NCBI RefSeq assembly: GCF_036014215.1
Contig: NZ_CP107921.1
Coordinates: 4,460,001 to 4,524,000, forward strand
DNA length: 64,000 nucleotides
Origin: Streptomyces sp. NBC_00440
GTDB taxonomy: Bacteria > Actinomycetota > Actinomycetes > Streptomycetales > Streptomycetaceae
Reading direction: 5' to 3'
A program made the position numbers and the translations under genes. A model generated the notes under the pieces. The model searched no databases. It was not told the DNA's origin and saw nothing but the letters and a program-made list of their open reading frames with translations. Positions within the stretch are counted from its first letter, which is position 1. Every line of letters begins with the position of its first letter. Below are positions 45,682 through 53,791 of the stretch, piece by piece.

Positions 45682-46542
45682 ATGACTGCGTTCTCCCGGA
45701 AGGCGGCCGCCGGAGCCCCGGTGACTCCTCCAGATCACTCAGATCCTCTTGCCGCACTGGGCCAGCTGCCGGGTGTCGGCGCCGCTGTCGACTCCGTACG
45801 CAAAGCCGTCGACCGGGTCTACGGGCACCGTGTCATGCGACGTCGCAGCACCGAGGTCACGGGCGAGGCCGCGCTGCGTGCCTCGCGTGGGTCGGCTGCC
45901 CTCTCGGGTGCGGACTGGGCTCTGGAGGAGGTGCGCCGGCGAACCGACTTCGGCGGCGACCCGGAGGCCCTCACGGTCGGCGCCGCGCTGCGGCTGTCCG
46001 CGGAGGCGGGTCAACTGCTGTCCATCTGGCGGCAGTCGCCGCTGCGGGTGCTGGCCCGGCTGCATCTGGTGGCGGCAGCGGACTCCGGTGACGCGGTCGG
46101 CCGTCCGCGACTGGCGGGGGAGAAGGCCGACGAGCCGCTGATCGAGCTCCCGCTGCCGGGTGCCGACGAGGTGTCCGCCCGGCTTGAAGGCCTTTCGCAG
46201 CTGGTCATCGCGGGGAGCGCTGCTCCGGCGCTGGTGACGGCGGCAGTGGTGCACGGTGAACTGCTCGCGCTGCGCCCTTTCACTTCCTGCAACGGCCTCG
46301 TCGCGCGGGCCGCCGAGCGGGTCGTGCTGATCAACAGCGGTCTCGATCCCAAGTCCATCTGCCCTGCGGAGGTCGGCCACGCGGAGCTGGGCCGCGCGGC
46401 GTACGTGGCGGCGCTGGACGGTTACGTATCGGGAACCCCGGAGGGTATGGCGGCGTGGATCGTGCACTGCGGCCGTGCGGTCGAGCTGGGCGTCCGGGAG
46501 TCGACAGCCGTATGTGAGGCGCTTCAGCGCGGGGCGGCCTAG
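45682..46542 (+). CDS. Fic-fold protein with degenerate active-site motif
   Basis: A 286-residue all-helical protein. The segment VVHGELLALRPFTSCNGLVARAAERVVL (from about 189) aligns with the Fic core HxxFxxIHPFxxGNGRxxR, but the catalytic His is Arg (R198), and the GNGR loop reads CNGL. AMP-transferase activity by the usual mechanism is therefore unlikely. Orthologues are sometimes annotated as oxidoreductases. ATG at 45682. An 11-bp terminator with a GAAA loop follows. Role unknown; conserved location beside the ssd/tad region. Confidence 0.75.
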   Translation: MTAFSRKAAAGAPVTPPDHSDPLAALGQLPGVGAAVDSVRKAVDRVYGHRVMRRRSTEVTGEAALRASRGSAALSGADWALEEVRRRTDFGGDPEALTVGAALRLSAEAGQLLSIWRQSPLRVLARLHLVAAADSGDAVGRPRLAGEKADEPLIELPLPGADEVSARLEGLSQLVIAGSAAPALVTAAVVHGELLALRPFTSCNGLVARAAERVVLINSGLDPKSICPAEVGHAELGRAAYVAALDGYVSGTPEGMAAWIVHCGRAVELGVRESTAVCEALQRGAA

Positions 46543-46634
46543 CTGGTCTTCCGTTTGGATCACGCCGAGGCGGGTCGGAGCGGGCTGAGGTCCTGGGGCC
46601 GGCTGCTGGCGGTCCGGGCCCGTTCCACGAAAAT

Positions 46635-46660
46635 GCGGCGGCACCGAAAGGTGCCGCCGC
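46635..46660 (+). terminator. 11-bp hairpin with GAAA tetraloop
   Basis: The stem GCGGCGGCACC / GGTGCCGCCGC has loop GAAA, 92 bases past the Fic-like stop. Confidence 0.8.
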
Positions 46661-46775
46661 TGGCACGTCCACCGGGTTACCAAGCGTCCTCGAATATGTG
46701 CCCATCAAGCCGGGAGCTTCGCCCGTTGCCTGGTGCGGCTGGCCCGTAATCGACGGGTCGACGTCGCGTGGGTAC

Positions 46776-46877
46776 TCAGTTTTCGTGCTCGGTCCGTGGG
46801 GCCTTCTGCGGTTTCAGGTCTTCCTCTCGGATGTCCTTGGTCTCGCGGGCCGTTGACTCCTTTGTACTCCTCTTCAC
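46776..46877 (-). CDS. 33-residue hydrophilic small ORF (uncertain)
   Basis: A minus-strand GTG frame reads MKRSTKESTARETKDIREE..DLKPQKAPRTEHEN, highly charged, 42 bases downstream of the HAD phosphatase. A GAGGG lies too far (13 bases) from the GTG, so translation is doubtful. No family known. The rest of 46543-46919 has no gene. Confidence 0.3.
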   Translation of the reverse strand: MKRSTKESTARETKDIREEDLKPQKAPRTEHEN

Positions 46878-46919
46878 GGGGCGAGGGGAACCCTCTGCTC
46901 CACTTCTTTACTTTTATCC

Positions 46920-47777
46920 TCAAACTCGGGCAAAGAGCCCACGTCGGACGCTGCTCCGGCCGCCCCTGTTCACGTACCAGACGAGGCCGGCCGTGGCTGC
47001 CGCGGCGCCGACCGCTGCTGCGGCGACCAGTGCGGGCCGCGGCGGCATCCGCAGGGCGGGCAGCCGCTGCTTCAGCCGCACCGGCCGGTTGAAGACGAGA
47101 ATCGGCCACTCGCGGGCGCCTGCTTCGCGGCGCAGTGCCCGGTCCGGGTTGACCGCGTGGGGGTGGCCGACCGACTCCAGCATGGGCACGTCGGTCGCCG
47201 AGTCGCTGTACGCGTAACAGCGCGCCAGGTCGTACCCCTCGGAGGCGGCGAGCTCCTTTACGGCCTCGGCCTTGGTGGGGCCGTAGGCGTAGTACTCCAC
47301 CTCGCCGGTGAAGCATCCGTCGGCACCCACCACCATGCGGGTGGCGACGACCCGGTCGGCGCCGAGAAGCTCGCCGATCGGCTCGACCACCTCGGCGCCG
47401 GAGGTGGAGACGATCACCACATCGCGCCCGGCGGTGTGGTGCTCCTCGATGAGGGAAGCGGCCTCGTCGTAAATGATCGGGTCGATCAGATCGTGCAGGG
47501 TCTCGGCGACGATCTGCTTGACCTGCCGGACGTTCCAGCCCTTGCAGAGGGCGGAGAGATACTCGCGCATCCGCTCCATCTGGTCGTGATCCGCGCCACC
47601 TGCCAGGAATACGAACTGAGCGTACGCCGTACGCAGTACAGCCCTGCGGTTGATCAGGCCGCCTTGATAGAAGGACTTGCTGAAGGTCAGTGTCGACGAC
47701 TTGGCGATGACTGTCTTGTCGAGGTCAAAGAAGGCGGCGGTACGGGGCGACGAGTGGTTTTCCACAACTCTGAGCAT
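46920..47777 (-). CDS. HAD-IB family phosphatase with membrane anchor
   Basis: A 285-residue haloacid dehalogenase-superfamily hydrolase of the SerB-like IB group. Motif I AAFFDLDKTVIA (D18, D20), motif II VIVSTSGAEVV, motif III/IV YAYSDSATDVPML. The C-terminus has one membrane helix (about 250-272) and a basic tail. Probably dephosphorylates a small or lipid phosphate at the membrane. Orthologue of the recalled Rv3661, next to ssd. It reads away from the structured intergenic region. Confidence 0.9.
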   Translation of the reverse strand: MLRVVENHSSPRTAAFFDLDKTVIAKSSTLTFSKSFYQGGLINRRAVLRTAYAQFVFLAGGADHDQMERMREYLSALCKGWNVRQVKQIVAETLHDLIDPIIYDEAASLIEEHHTAGRDVVIVSTSGAEVVEPIGELLGADRVVATRMVVGADGCFTGEVEYYAYGPTKAEAVKELAASEGYDLARCYAYSDSATDVPMLESVGHPHAVNPDRALRREAGAREWPILVFNRPVRLKQRLPALRMPPRPALVAAAAVGAAAATAGLVWYVNRGGRSSVRRGLFARV

Positions 47778-47839
47778 AGGTGCCCGCCATTCGGCTTACG
47801 CGGCGGCGCGTGGGTTTGCCTGAGAAGGCTCTCGGGTAC

Positions 47840-48030
47840 ACCATGGAAGTCACGGATCGTTCGCGACCGTGTTATCCCCGTCCGGCTCCTCCCCCCCCCG
47901 AGTCGGACGTGGGGACGACCCCAGCTCTCCCCCCCGGCTGGGGTCGTCGCATGTCCGGACACGTTTTCGGGCGTGCCCCCGTGTCAGCAGCGGCTCTGCG
48001 GTCATCTGCGGCACTCTCCTCCGGTCGGCT
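47840..48030. ncRNA. Candidate 6S-like RNA region
   Basis: This 484-base gap between the HAD gene and ssd contains adjacent hairpins. One has stems GTCCG/CGGAC plus CTC/GAG around a C/G tract (47876-47914). Another has a perfect 12-bp stem GACGACCCCAGC / GCTGGGGTCGTC with an 11-base loop (47914-47948). I recall that Streptomyces coelicolor has a 6S-like RNA of about 190 bases between the matching genes (SCO3558 and SCO3559). Strand and ends are not defined here, and I could not draw a convincing open central bubble. The position is the main support. Confidence 0.35.
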
Positions 48031-48131
48031 GCGATGGTCCTCAACACTGGATACGCGTGACGCTCTGTAGTCGTTGCGCTCCTCTCCGGAAGTCACCGAA
48101 AAGAGTGGGGGACATATTCACAACCGGTGAG

Positions 48132-48140
48132 TTGTCCACA
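48132..48140. promoter_or_regulatory. DnaA-box match
   Basis: TTGTCCACA matches the Streptomyces DnaA box consensus exactly, 122 bases upstream of the ssd start. A related TTTTCCACA is at 47758-47766. Probably fortuitous unless DnaA regulates the locus. Confidence 0.35.
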
Positions 48141-48261
48141 GTTTTCAAGCAAGATCCACTTAATTTCCCGGATCCCCGCACGGTGATTCCCATCGCGAAG
48201 TCAGTGGCCGTTCGCTGCGACTTCGAGGCATGAAGGAATCACTGTCAGAGGAGGCGGGATC

Positions 48262-49365
48262 GTGGCTGGATCCATCACACCTGATCGGCTGCCGGCGGCC
48301 GGGAAGCGGCGGGGCGGGCCGCTCATCGTCACCGAGGACGCGGTGCTCCTCGACGACCTGCTGCGGCTGTGCGCCGCGGCCGGCGCCGAGCCGGAGGTCC
48401 ATCACGGGGTGCCCGAGCACAAGGGCGGCTGGGAGAGCGCGCCGCTGATCCTCGTCGGGGACGACGCGGCGGCCCGGGTGCGCGGGGGCACCCGCAGACC
48501 AGGGGTGTACCTCGTGGGAAAGGACCAGGACGACCCGGATGTCTGGCAGCGGGCCGTCGAGATCGGAGCGGAGTATGTGCTGCGGCTGCCGGACGCCGAG
48601 AGCTGGCTCGTCGAGCGGATCGCGGACGTTGCCGAAGGGGCGGGGGACCAGGCTCTCACCGTCGGAGTGATCGGCGGCCGGGGTGGGGCCGGGGCATCCA
48701 CGCTGGCGTGTGCGCTGGCGGTCACCGCGGCCCGGAGCGGACAGCGCACCGTGCTCATCGACGGGGACCCGCTGGGCGGCGGGCTCGATGTGCTGCTCGG
48801 GGGCGAACACGCGCAGGGCAGGCGGTGGCCGGATTTCGCCCGTTCCAAGGGGCGGTTGGCCGGGAGCGCGCTGGAGGAATCCCTGCCGGAACTGCACGGG
48901 CTCCGCGTCCTCAGCTGGGACCGGACGGACTCCGTCGTGATCGCACCAGAGGCGATGCGCGCCGTTCTGGCAGCCGCACGCAGGGGCGGCGGAGTGGTCG
49001 TCGTGGATCTGCCCCGGCGGGTCGACGAGGGCGTCGCGGAGGCGCTCGCCCAGCTCGATCTCGGTCTCCTGGTGGTGCCGGGGGAGCTTCGGGCGGTCGC
49101 TGCCGCAGCCAGGGTGGCCTCGATGGCCGGCATGGTCCTCCAGGACCTGCGGGCGGTGGTTCGCGGGCCCTATGCGCCAGGGCTGGACGAGGAGTGGGTG
49201 GCGCGGGCACTGGAGCTGCCCCTCGCGGGTGAACTGCCCGCCGAGGAGGGGCTGCTCGCAGCAGAGAGTGGCGGCGCTCCGCCGGGCGGTCGGGCCCGGG
49301 GGCCACTGGCCAGGTTCTGTACGGCGTTCTGGGCGCAGGCACTGTCGGGGCGAGGTGTCTCATGA
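48262..49365 (+). CDS. ssd: Ssd/CpaE-type MinD-like septum/pilus protein
   Basis: A 367-residue protein: an N-terminal receiver-like region then a MinD-like ATPase domain (from about 130). The Walker A segment reads GGRGGAGASTLACALA (R140 to T147), where both lysines of KGGxGK[ST] are replaced, so ATP hydrolysis of the normal type is doubtful. TVLIDGDPLGGGLD follows. In Mycobacterium Ssd inhibits septation; in Tad systems CpaE/TadZ localises the pilus. GTG at 48262 with GAGGAGG upstream. Overlaps tadA by 4 bases. Confidence 0.88.
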   Translation: MAGSITPDRLPAAGKRRGGPLIVTEDAVLLDDLLRLCAAAGAEPEVHHGVPEHKGGWESAPLILVGDDAAARVRGGTRRPGVYLVGKDQDDPDVWQRAVEIGAEYVLRLPDAESWLVERIADVAEGAGDQALTVGVIGGRGGAGASTLACALAVTAARSGQRTVLIDGDPLGGGLDVLLGGEHAQGRRWPDFARSKGRLAGSALEESLPELHGLRVLSWDRTDSVVIAPEAMRAVLAAARRGGGVVVVDLPRRVDEGVAEALAQLDLGLLVVPGELRAVAAAARVASMAGMVLQDLRAVVRGPYAPGLDEEWVARALELPLAGELPAEEGLLAAESGGAPPGGRARGPLARFCTAFWAQALSGRGVS

Positions 49366-50552
49366 TCACGACACCCGCGTCCGTCGGGGCATCGACTCCC
49401 GCCGGTACGCCGCCGCTGCTCGACGCCGTACGCCAGCGGCTCGCGGAGAGCGGGGCCGAGCCCACCCCGGCACGGGTGGCAGCTGCGCTGCGCGCCCAGG
49501 GCCGGCTGCTGGGGGACGCCGAGGTGCTGGGGCACGCCGAGGAACTGCGGTCCGAACTGGTGGGCTCGGGAAGGCTGGAGGCGCTGCTCGCCGATCCCGC
49601 GGTGACCGATGTGCTGGTCGCCGCGCCCGACCGGGTCTGGGTGGACCGTGGTGCCGGACTCGAACTGACCGATGTGGCCTTCCCGGACGCGGCTGCGGTG
49701 CGCCGCCTGGCACAGCGGCTCGCCGCCGTGGCCGGGCGGCGGCTCGACGATGCCAGGCCCTGGGTGGACGCCCGCCTGCCGGACGGGACGCGGATGCATG
49801 CGGTGCTCGAACCAGTGGCCGTCGGGTCGACGTGCCTCTCGCTGCGGGTGGTGCGGCCGAAGGCCTTCTCACTGGAGGAGCTGGTGGCGGCGGGCACGGT
49901 CCCACCGGGCGGCGGCCAGGTGCTGCGGGCGTTGATCGACGCCCGGCTGTCCTTCCTGGTCAGCGGTGGCACCGGCTCGGGCAAGACCACGCTCCTGTCG
50001 TCGCTGCTGGGCCTGGTGGGGACCGCCGAGCGGATTGTGCTGGCAGAGGACTCCTCGGAACTGCGCCCCGAGCACCCGCACGTGGTCCGGCTGGAGTCGC
50101 GGCCACCGAACCAGGAGGGCGCGGGCCGGGTGACCCTGCGGGATCTGGTGCGTCAGGCCTTGCGGATGCGGCCCGACCGGCTGGTGGTGGGTGAGGTGCG
50201 CGGGGCCGAGGTCACCGAGCTGCTGGCCGCGCTGAACACCGGACACGAAGGAGGGTGCGGGACTGTGCACGCGAATGCCGCATCGGATGTTCCGGCCCGC
50301 CTTGAGGCACTCGGGACGGCCGCAGGGCTCGACCGGGCAGCCCTGCACAGTCAGTTGGCGGCGGCGCTCGCGGTGGTGGTGCATCTCGTACGGGATCGGA
50401 GCGGACGGCGAAGGGTCGCCGAGGTGCATGTGCTGGAGCGGGATGCGACGGGGCTGGTGATGACCGTGCCCGCCCTGCGCTGGGGCACGCAGGGCTTCAC
50501 CGAGGGACGCGGATGGCCCAGGCTGCGGACCATGATCGGGGGCGCGCTGTGA
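49362..50552 (+). CDS. tadA: Tad pilus ATPase TadA (CpaF family)
   Basis: A 396-residue hexameric secretion ATPase powering assembly of Flp-type pili. N-terminal CpaF-like domain, Walker A SGGTGSGKTTLL (201-212), ASP-box AEDSSELRP, Walker B-like MRPDRLVVGEVRG and a His-box GCGTVHANAA. Start at 49362 overlaps the ssd stop; its stop overlaps the tadB GTG. Part of the ssd-tadABC operon. Confidence 0.95.
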   Translation: MITTPASVGASTPAGTPPLLDAVRQRLAESGAEPTPARVAAALRAQGRLLGDAEVLGHAEELRSELVGSGRLEALLADPAVTDVLVAAPDRVWVDRGAGLELTDVAFPDAAAVRRLAQRLAAVAGRRLDDARPWVDARLPDGTRMHAVLEPVAVGSTCLSLRVVRPKAFSLEELVAAGTVPPGGGQVLRALIDARLSFLVSGGTGSGKTTLLSSLLGLVGTAERIVLAEDSSELRPEHPHVVRLESRPPNQEGAGRVTLRDLVRQALRMRPDRLVVGEVRGAEVTELLAALNTGHEGGCGTVHANAASDVPARLEALGTAAGLDRAALHSQLAAALAVVVHLVRDRSGRRRVAEVHVLERDATGLVMTVPALRWGTQGFTEGRGWPRLRTMIGGAL

Positions 50553-51418
50553 CGGCCCTGGTCTTTCTGACCGTGCTCTGCGCGGGTACGGCCCTGTGGA
50601 TGCTGGGCGCGCGGGAGCGGGGACTGCGCAGGGGACGGCTGCTGTTCGCGGGCGGCCCAGTGCGCCACACGCGCGGGGCATCGGGGAAGAGCGTCGCGCC
50701 GTGGGGCGATTCGCTCCGCGGCCGGGTGCGTGACCGTCTGCGGCCGGAGTGGCTCTGTCCGGTGGTGGCCGGAGCCGTGGCGGTACTGGGCGGATCGGTG
50801 CTGCCGCTCCTGGTGGGAGTGCTGGCCGTGCCATTCCTCGGCCGACGGCTGCGAGCCGCGGCTGCGGCACGGGACCGGCTGGCGCGGGCCGACGCGGTGA
50901 TCGCACTGTGCGGGGCGGTGGCTGCCGAACTGCGGGCCGGGAAACAGCCAGGAGAGGCGCTGCTGGCTGCCGGACGGGGTTCAGGGGCCCTGGGTGCGGC
51001 CGGAGCCGCGGTACTGGCGGCGGCGCGGTTCGGCGGGGACGTGCCCGAGGCGCTGCGGCGTGCGGCGCGGGAGCCAGGAGCGGGTGGCCTGCGCGGTGCG
51101 GCCGCTTGCTGGCGGGTGTCGGTGGACGGGGGCGCCGGACTCGCGGCCGGCCTCGAAGGGCTGGAGGGCGCGCTGCGCGCCGAGCGTGACCAACGGGCCG
51201 GCCTCCGGGCAGAACTGGCCGGTGCGCGGTCCACGGTGCTGGTCCTCGCGTTGCTTCCGGTCGGTGGTCTGCTGTTGGGCACTGCCCTCGGGGCCGATCC
51301 GCTGTGGACCTTGCTGCACACACCGGCGGGGCTGTGCTGCCTGCTCGCGGGCGGGGTGCTGGAGAGCGCGGGGTTCTTCTGGGCAGCGCGGATCGTACGG
51401 GCCGGGGAGGACGTATGA
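50549..51418 (+). CDS. tadB: Tad platform protein TadB
   Basis: A 289-residue type II secretion F-domain membrane protein. Two N-terminal helices, a cytoplasmic GspF-type helical domain (about 100-215), and two C-terminal helices. GTG at 50549 overlaps the tadA TGA, so translation is coupled; an earlier in-frame start inside tadA is not needed. With TadC it forms the inner-membrane platform. Confidence 0.92.
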   Translation: MTALVFLTVLCAGTALWMLGARERGLRRGRLLFAGGPVRHTRGASGKSVAPWGDSLRGRVRDRLRPEWLCPVVAGAVAVLGGSVLPLLVGVLAVPFLGRRLRAAAAARDRLARADAVIALCGAVAAELRAGKQPGEALLAAGRGSGALGAAGAAVLAAARFGGDVPEALRRAAREPGAGGLRGAAACWRVSVDGGAGLAAGLEGLEGALRAERDQRAGLRAELAGARSTVLVLALLPVGGLLLGTALGADPLWTLLHTPAGLCCLLAGGVLESAGFFWAARIVRAGEDV

Positions 51419-52218
51419 CCGGGGCCGCTGGGGGCGGCGTCATGACGGGTGAGGTTGTCCACAGGCTGGGGGCAGTGCTGTGCGCCGTGGCGGCTGCAGC
51501 CCGCCTGGGCCTTGCCTGGGCCGGGCGGCGGCACGACCGGTTGTCACGCAAGCGGGCCGCCGCACTGCTGGCCGTGGCACCGGGCAGGGCGGCATGGCGC
51601 CCCGAGTACCGAGCGTGGGCCGCCCGGTGGGGCGCTCCGCTGGCCGCAGTGGCCACCGGTTGCGTCCTGGTGGGTGGATGGGCCGGATGCGCGCTCGGCC
51701 TCGCAGCCGGGTACGGAGTGCGGCGCTACCAGCGCCGGCGTTCGTCGTCCGGAGCCGACGAGGCCCTGGCGAAGGCCGCCGCACATGAACTGCCGCTTGC
51801 TGCCGAGCTCCTGGCGGCGTGCATCGCCGCCGGGGCCGGCCCTCGTGAGGCGGCCGAGGCAGTCGGGGAATCGCTGGGCGGACCGGTCGGTGACGCCCTG
51901 GCCCGGGCTGCGGCGGAGTTGCGCCTCGGCAGTGAACCCGCCGAGGCCTGGGGGCGGTTCGGTTCGATACCGGGGGCGACTTCCCTGGCCCGCTGCCTGG
52001 AGCGGGCCGCGTCGACGGGGGCCCCGGCCGCCGATCCGGTTGCCCGGCTTGCGGCAGGCCTCAGAGCGGGCCGGGCCAGAGCCGCCAAGGACAGGGCAGG
52101 CCGGGCGGGCGTTCTGATCACCGGGCCGGTTGGTCTCTGCTTCCTGCCCGCGTTTCTGGCAGTCGGGGTGGTGCCTGTGGTGATCGGCCTGGCGGGCCAC
52201 CTCCTGAAGGCGAGCTGA
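51415..52218 (+). CDS. tadC: Tad platform protein TadC
   Basis: A 267-residue second F-domain platform protein, with the same helical layout as TadB (helices near 15-30, 75-100 and 240-265). ATG at 51415 overlaps the tadB stop and has GGGGAGG 4 bases upstream. A codon-internal DnaA-box-like TTGTCCACA occurs near its start but is within the gene. Confidence 0.9.
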   Translation: MTGAAGGGVMTGEVVHRLGAVLCAVAAAARLGLAWAGRRHDRLSRKRAAALLAVAPGRAAWRPEYRAWAARWGAPLAAVATGCVLVGGWAGCALGLAAGYGVRRYQRRRSSSGADEALAKAAAHELPLAAELLAACIAAGAGPREAAEAVGESLGGPVGDALARAAAELRLGSEPAEAWGRFGSIPGATSLARCLERAASTGAPAADPVARLAAGLRAGRARAAKDRAGRAGVLITGPVGLCFLPAFLAVGVVPVVIGLAGHLLKAS

Positions 52219-52444
52219 CGAACTCGGCTGAGAGCGGGGGAAATCGCTGGAACAACTCGACTAACTCGACAAATTCGTCCAACTCTCCCTCGATCGAACG
52301 GGATGACTGGAGTGAAGCCAATCGGCGGAATCGGATCAATGGGCTGAATCACTCCTGAGTGGTGCGAAGCGCGAAAGAGGACTGCGAGCCGGGTGCGTGA
52401 CCGTCCCGGCCGCGCGAACAGCACAGGAAAGAACGGGGCTTGAC
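52219..52444. other. Gap before pilin gene
   Basis: 226 bases with AACTCGACTAACTCGAC-type short repeats near 52255-52290. Probably a separate promoter for the abundant pilin. No gene. Confidence 0.4.
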
Positions 52445-52747
52445 ATGGTGAATGAACGGAATCTGTCGAACGGTTCGGGCGGACTGAACGGGTCGGGTCG
52501 GCCGGTGGAGCCCGGAGTGCCGGGTGAGTCGGGTGGCTCAGGAGCATGGAGGTGGATGCGGGCTCGGTGGCATCTGCTGAGGTTCGGGGCCGGCAGGGGC
52601 GACGCGGGGATGTCCACGTCCGAGTACGCAATGGGCACCATCGCGGCCTGCGCATTCGCGGCCGTGCTCTACAAGGTGGTTACCAGCGGGCCTGTTGCTG
52701 CGGCGCTGCAATCCGTGGTCGAGAAGGCGCTCCATGCGGAGTTCTGA
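52445..52747 (+). CDS. DUF4244/Flp-type pilin precursor
   Basis: A 100-residue prepilin. After an unusually long Gly/Ser/Asn-rich leader (about 55 residues) comes the cleavage motif DAG-MSTSEYAMGTIAA with Glu at +5, as in Flp pilins, then one hydrophobic helix. It should be cut by a prepilin peptidase encoded elsewhere, and polymerised by TadABC. ATG at 52445 follows GGGG. The following gene overlaps it by 14 bases. Confidence 0.88.
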   Translation: MVNERNLSNGSGGLNGSGRPVEPGVPGESGGSGAWRWMRARWHLLRFGAGRGDAGMSTSEYAMGTIAACAFAAVLYKVVTSGPVAAALQSVVEKALHAEF

Positions 52748-53264
52748 CACTTCGGACACGGGTGAGAGGTCGGTCAGTAGGGGGCCGGCCGACCGGGGGT
52801 CCGTGTCGGCTGAGGCTGCGGTGGTGATTCCGGCGCTGGTGCTGTTCACGATGGCGTTGGTCTGGGCTCTGACCGCCGCAGCTGCCCAGATCCAGTGCGT
52901 CGATGCGGCGCGGATCGGTGCGCGGGCGGCTGCCAGGTCGGAGCCACGGGCGGCTGCGCTCGCCGCCGCCCGTTCGGCAGCCCCGCGCGGCGCACGCGTC
53001 ACGGTGGGCCGCGCGGGGGAGCTCTGGCGGGTTCGGGTGGAGGCGCCGACGCCGGGACCTGGCCCCCTCACACTGACGCTCAAGGCGGAAGCGGCGGCGC
53101 TCGATGAGCGCGAGGTGAGTGGGCCCAGCGGCCCCAGCGGCTCTAGCGACGCTGACAGTCCTAACAGTCCTAACAGTCCTAACAGCCCTAACAGCCCCGG
53201 CAACCCCGGGACGGCGAACGGCGAAACGCGGGCTCGGCCCGACGGCTCGGTGGTGCGGACATGA
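52734..53264 (+). CDS. TadE-like pseudopilin
   Basis: A 176-residue TadE-family minor pilin: GSVSAEAAVVIPALVLFTMALVWALTAA carries the TadE signature with Glu in the start of the helix. The C-terminal part has an SPN repeat (five or so Asn-Ser-Pro units, encoded by AACAGTCCT repeats at 53155-53205), an obvious expansion site. ATG at 52734 overlaps the pilin gene; the stop overlaps the next gene by ATGA. Confidence 0.88.
   Translation: MRSSDTSDTGERSVSRGPADRGSVSAEAAVVIPALVLFTMALVWALTAAAAQIQCVDAARIGARAAARSEPRAAALAAARSAAPRGARVTVGRAGELWRVRVEAPTPGPGPLTLTLKAEAAALDEREVSGPSGPSGSSDADSPNSPNSPNSPNSPGNPGTANGETRARPDGSVVRT
53155..53205 (+). repeat. AACAGTCCT 9-bp repeat within tadE
   Basis: About five near-exact 9-bp units in frame encode repeating Asn-Ser-Pro. 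In-frame variation would change length without breaking the gene. Confidence 0.8.
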
Positions 53265-53791
53265 GGAGGATCGGGGGACATCTGAACGACCGCGGCTCGG
53301 CGACGGTGTGGGTGGCCATGGCGATGACCTCCCTCTGCGTGGTCTTCGCGGCTCTGCTCGCGATGGGCCAGAGCGTGGCGGCCCGTCACCGTGCCGGTGG
53401 TGCGGCGGATCTGGCAGCCCTGGCAGCTGCGGACCGGGCGCTCCAGGGGCAGGGAACGGCGTGCGCTGCGGCGGGGAGGGTGGCCGTGGCGCAAGGGGCC
53501 AGGGTGGTGCGGTGCGCGGTGAGGGGTGAGATCGCCGATGTGACGGCCGAGGCGCGGTTCGGGCCGTACACGCCGAAGGTCAGGGCGCGGGCCGGTCCAC
53601 CGGATGGGGTGGGTCAGGCCGACGCCCTTCCAAGCCCGGCGCCGTCACCTGCACCTCCGCTGCCCCCATCTCCACCTCCGCTTCCGACTCCGCCTGCGTC
53701 GCCTATGCCTCCGCCGCGGGGCGGTCTCCTGCCTCTGCCGTCTCCGGACGACTCCCCCGCTCGGGCGAATCGCTGGCAGGAGCTTCCCTGA
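53261..53791 (+). CDS. TadG/Rv3654c-like secreted pilus-associated protein
   Basis: A 176-residue protein with one N-terminal helix (GSATVWVAMAMTSLCVVFAALLAM), resembling Tad-associated pseudopilins of the Rv3654c type. A disulfide-capable Cys pair (TACAAAG, VVRCAV) follows, then a long Pro/Ser/Leu-rich tail. ATGA overlap with tadE. Its 3' 89 bases overlap the end of the opposing helicase gene tail to tail. Confidence 0.82.
   Translation: MRRIGGHLNDRGSATVWVAMAMTSLCVVFAALLAMGQSVAARHRAGGAADLAALAAADRALQGQGTACAAAGRVAVAQGARVVRCAVRGEIADVTAEARFGPYTPKVRARAGPPDGVGQADALPSPAPSPAPPLPPSPPPLPTPPASPMPPPRGGLLPLPSPDDSPARANRWQELP

Noticed and set aside
48132..48140. Replication origin from DnaA boxes
   Set aside because: Only one exact box and one weaker match occur; no cluster, no dnaA or dnaN nearby.
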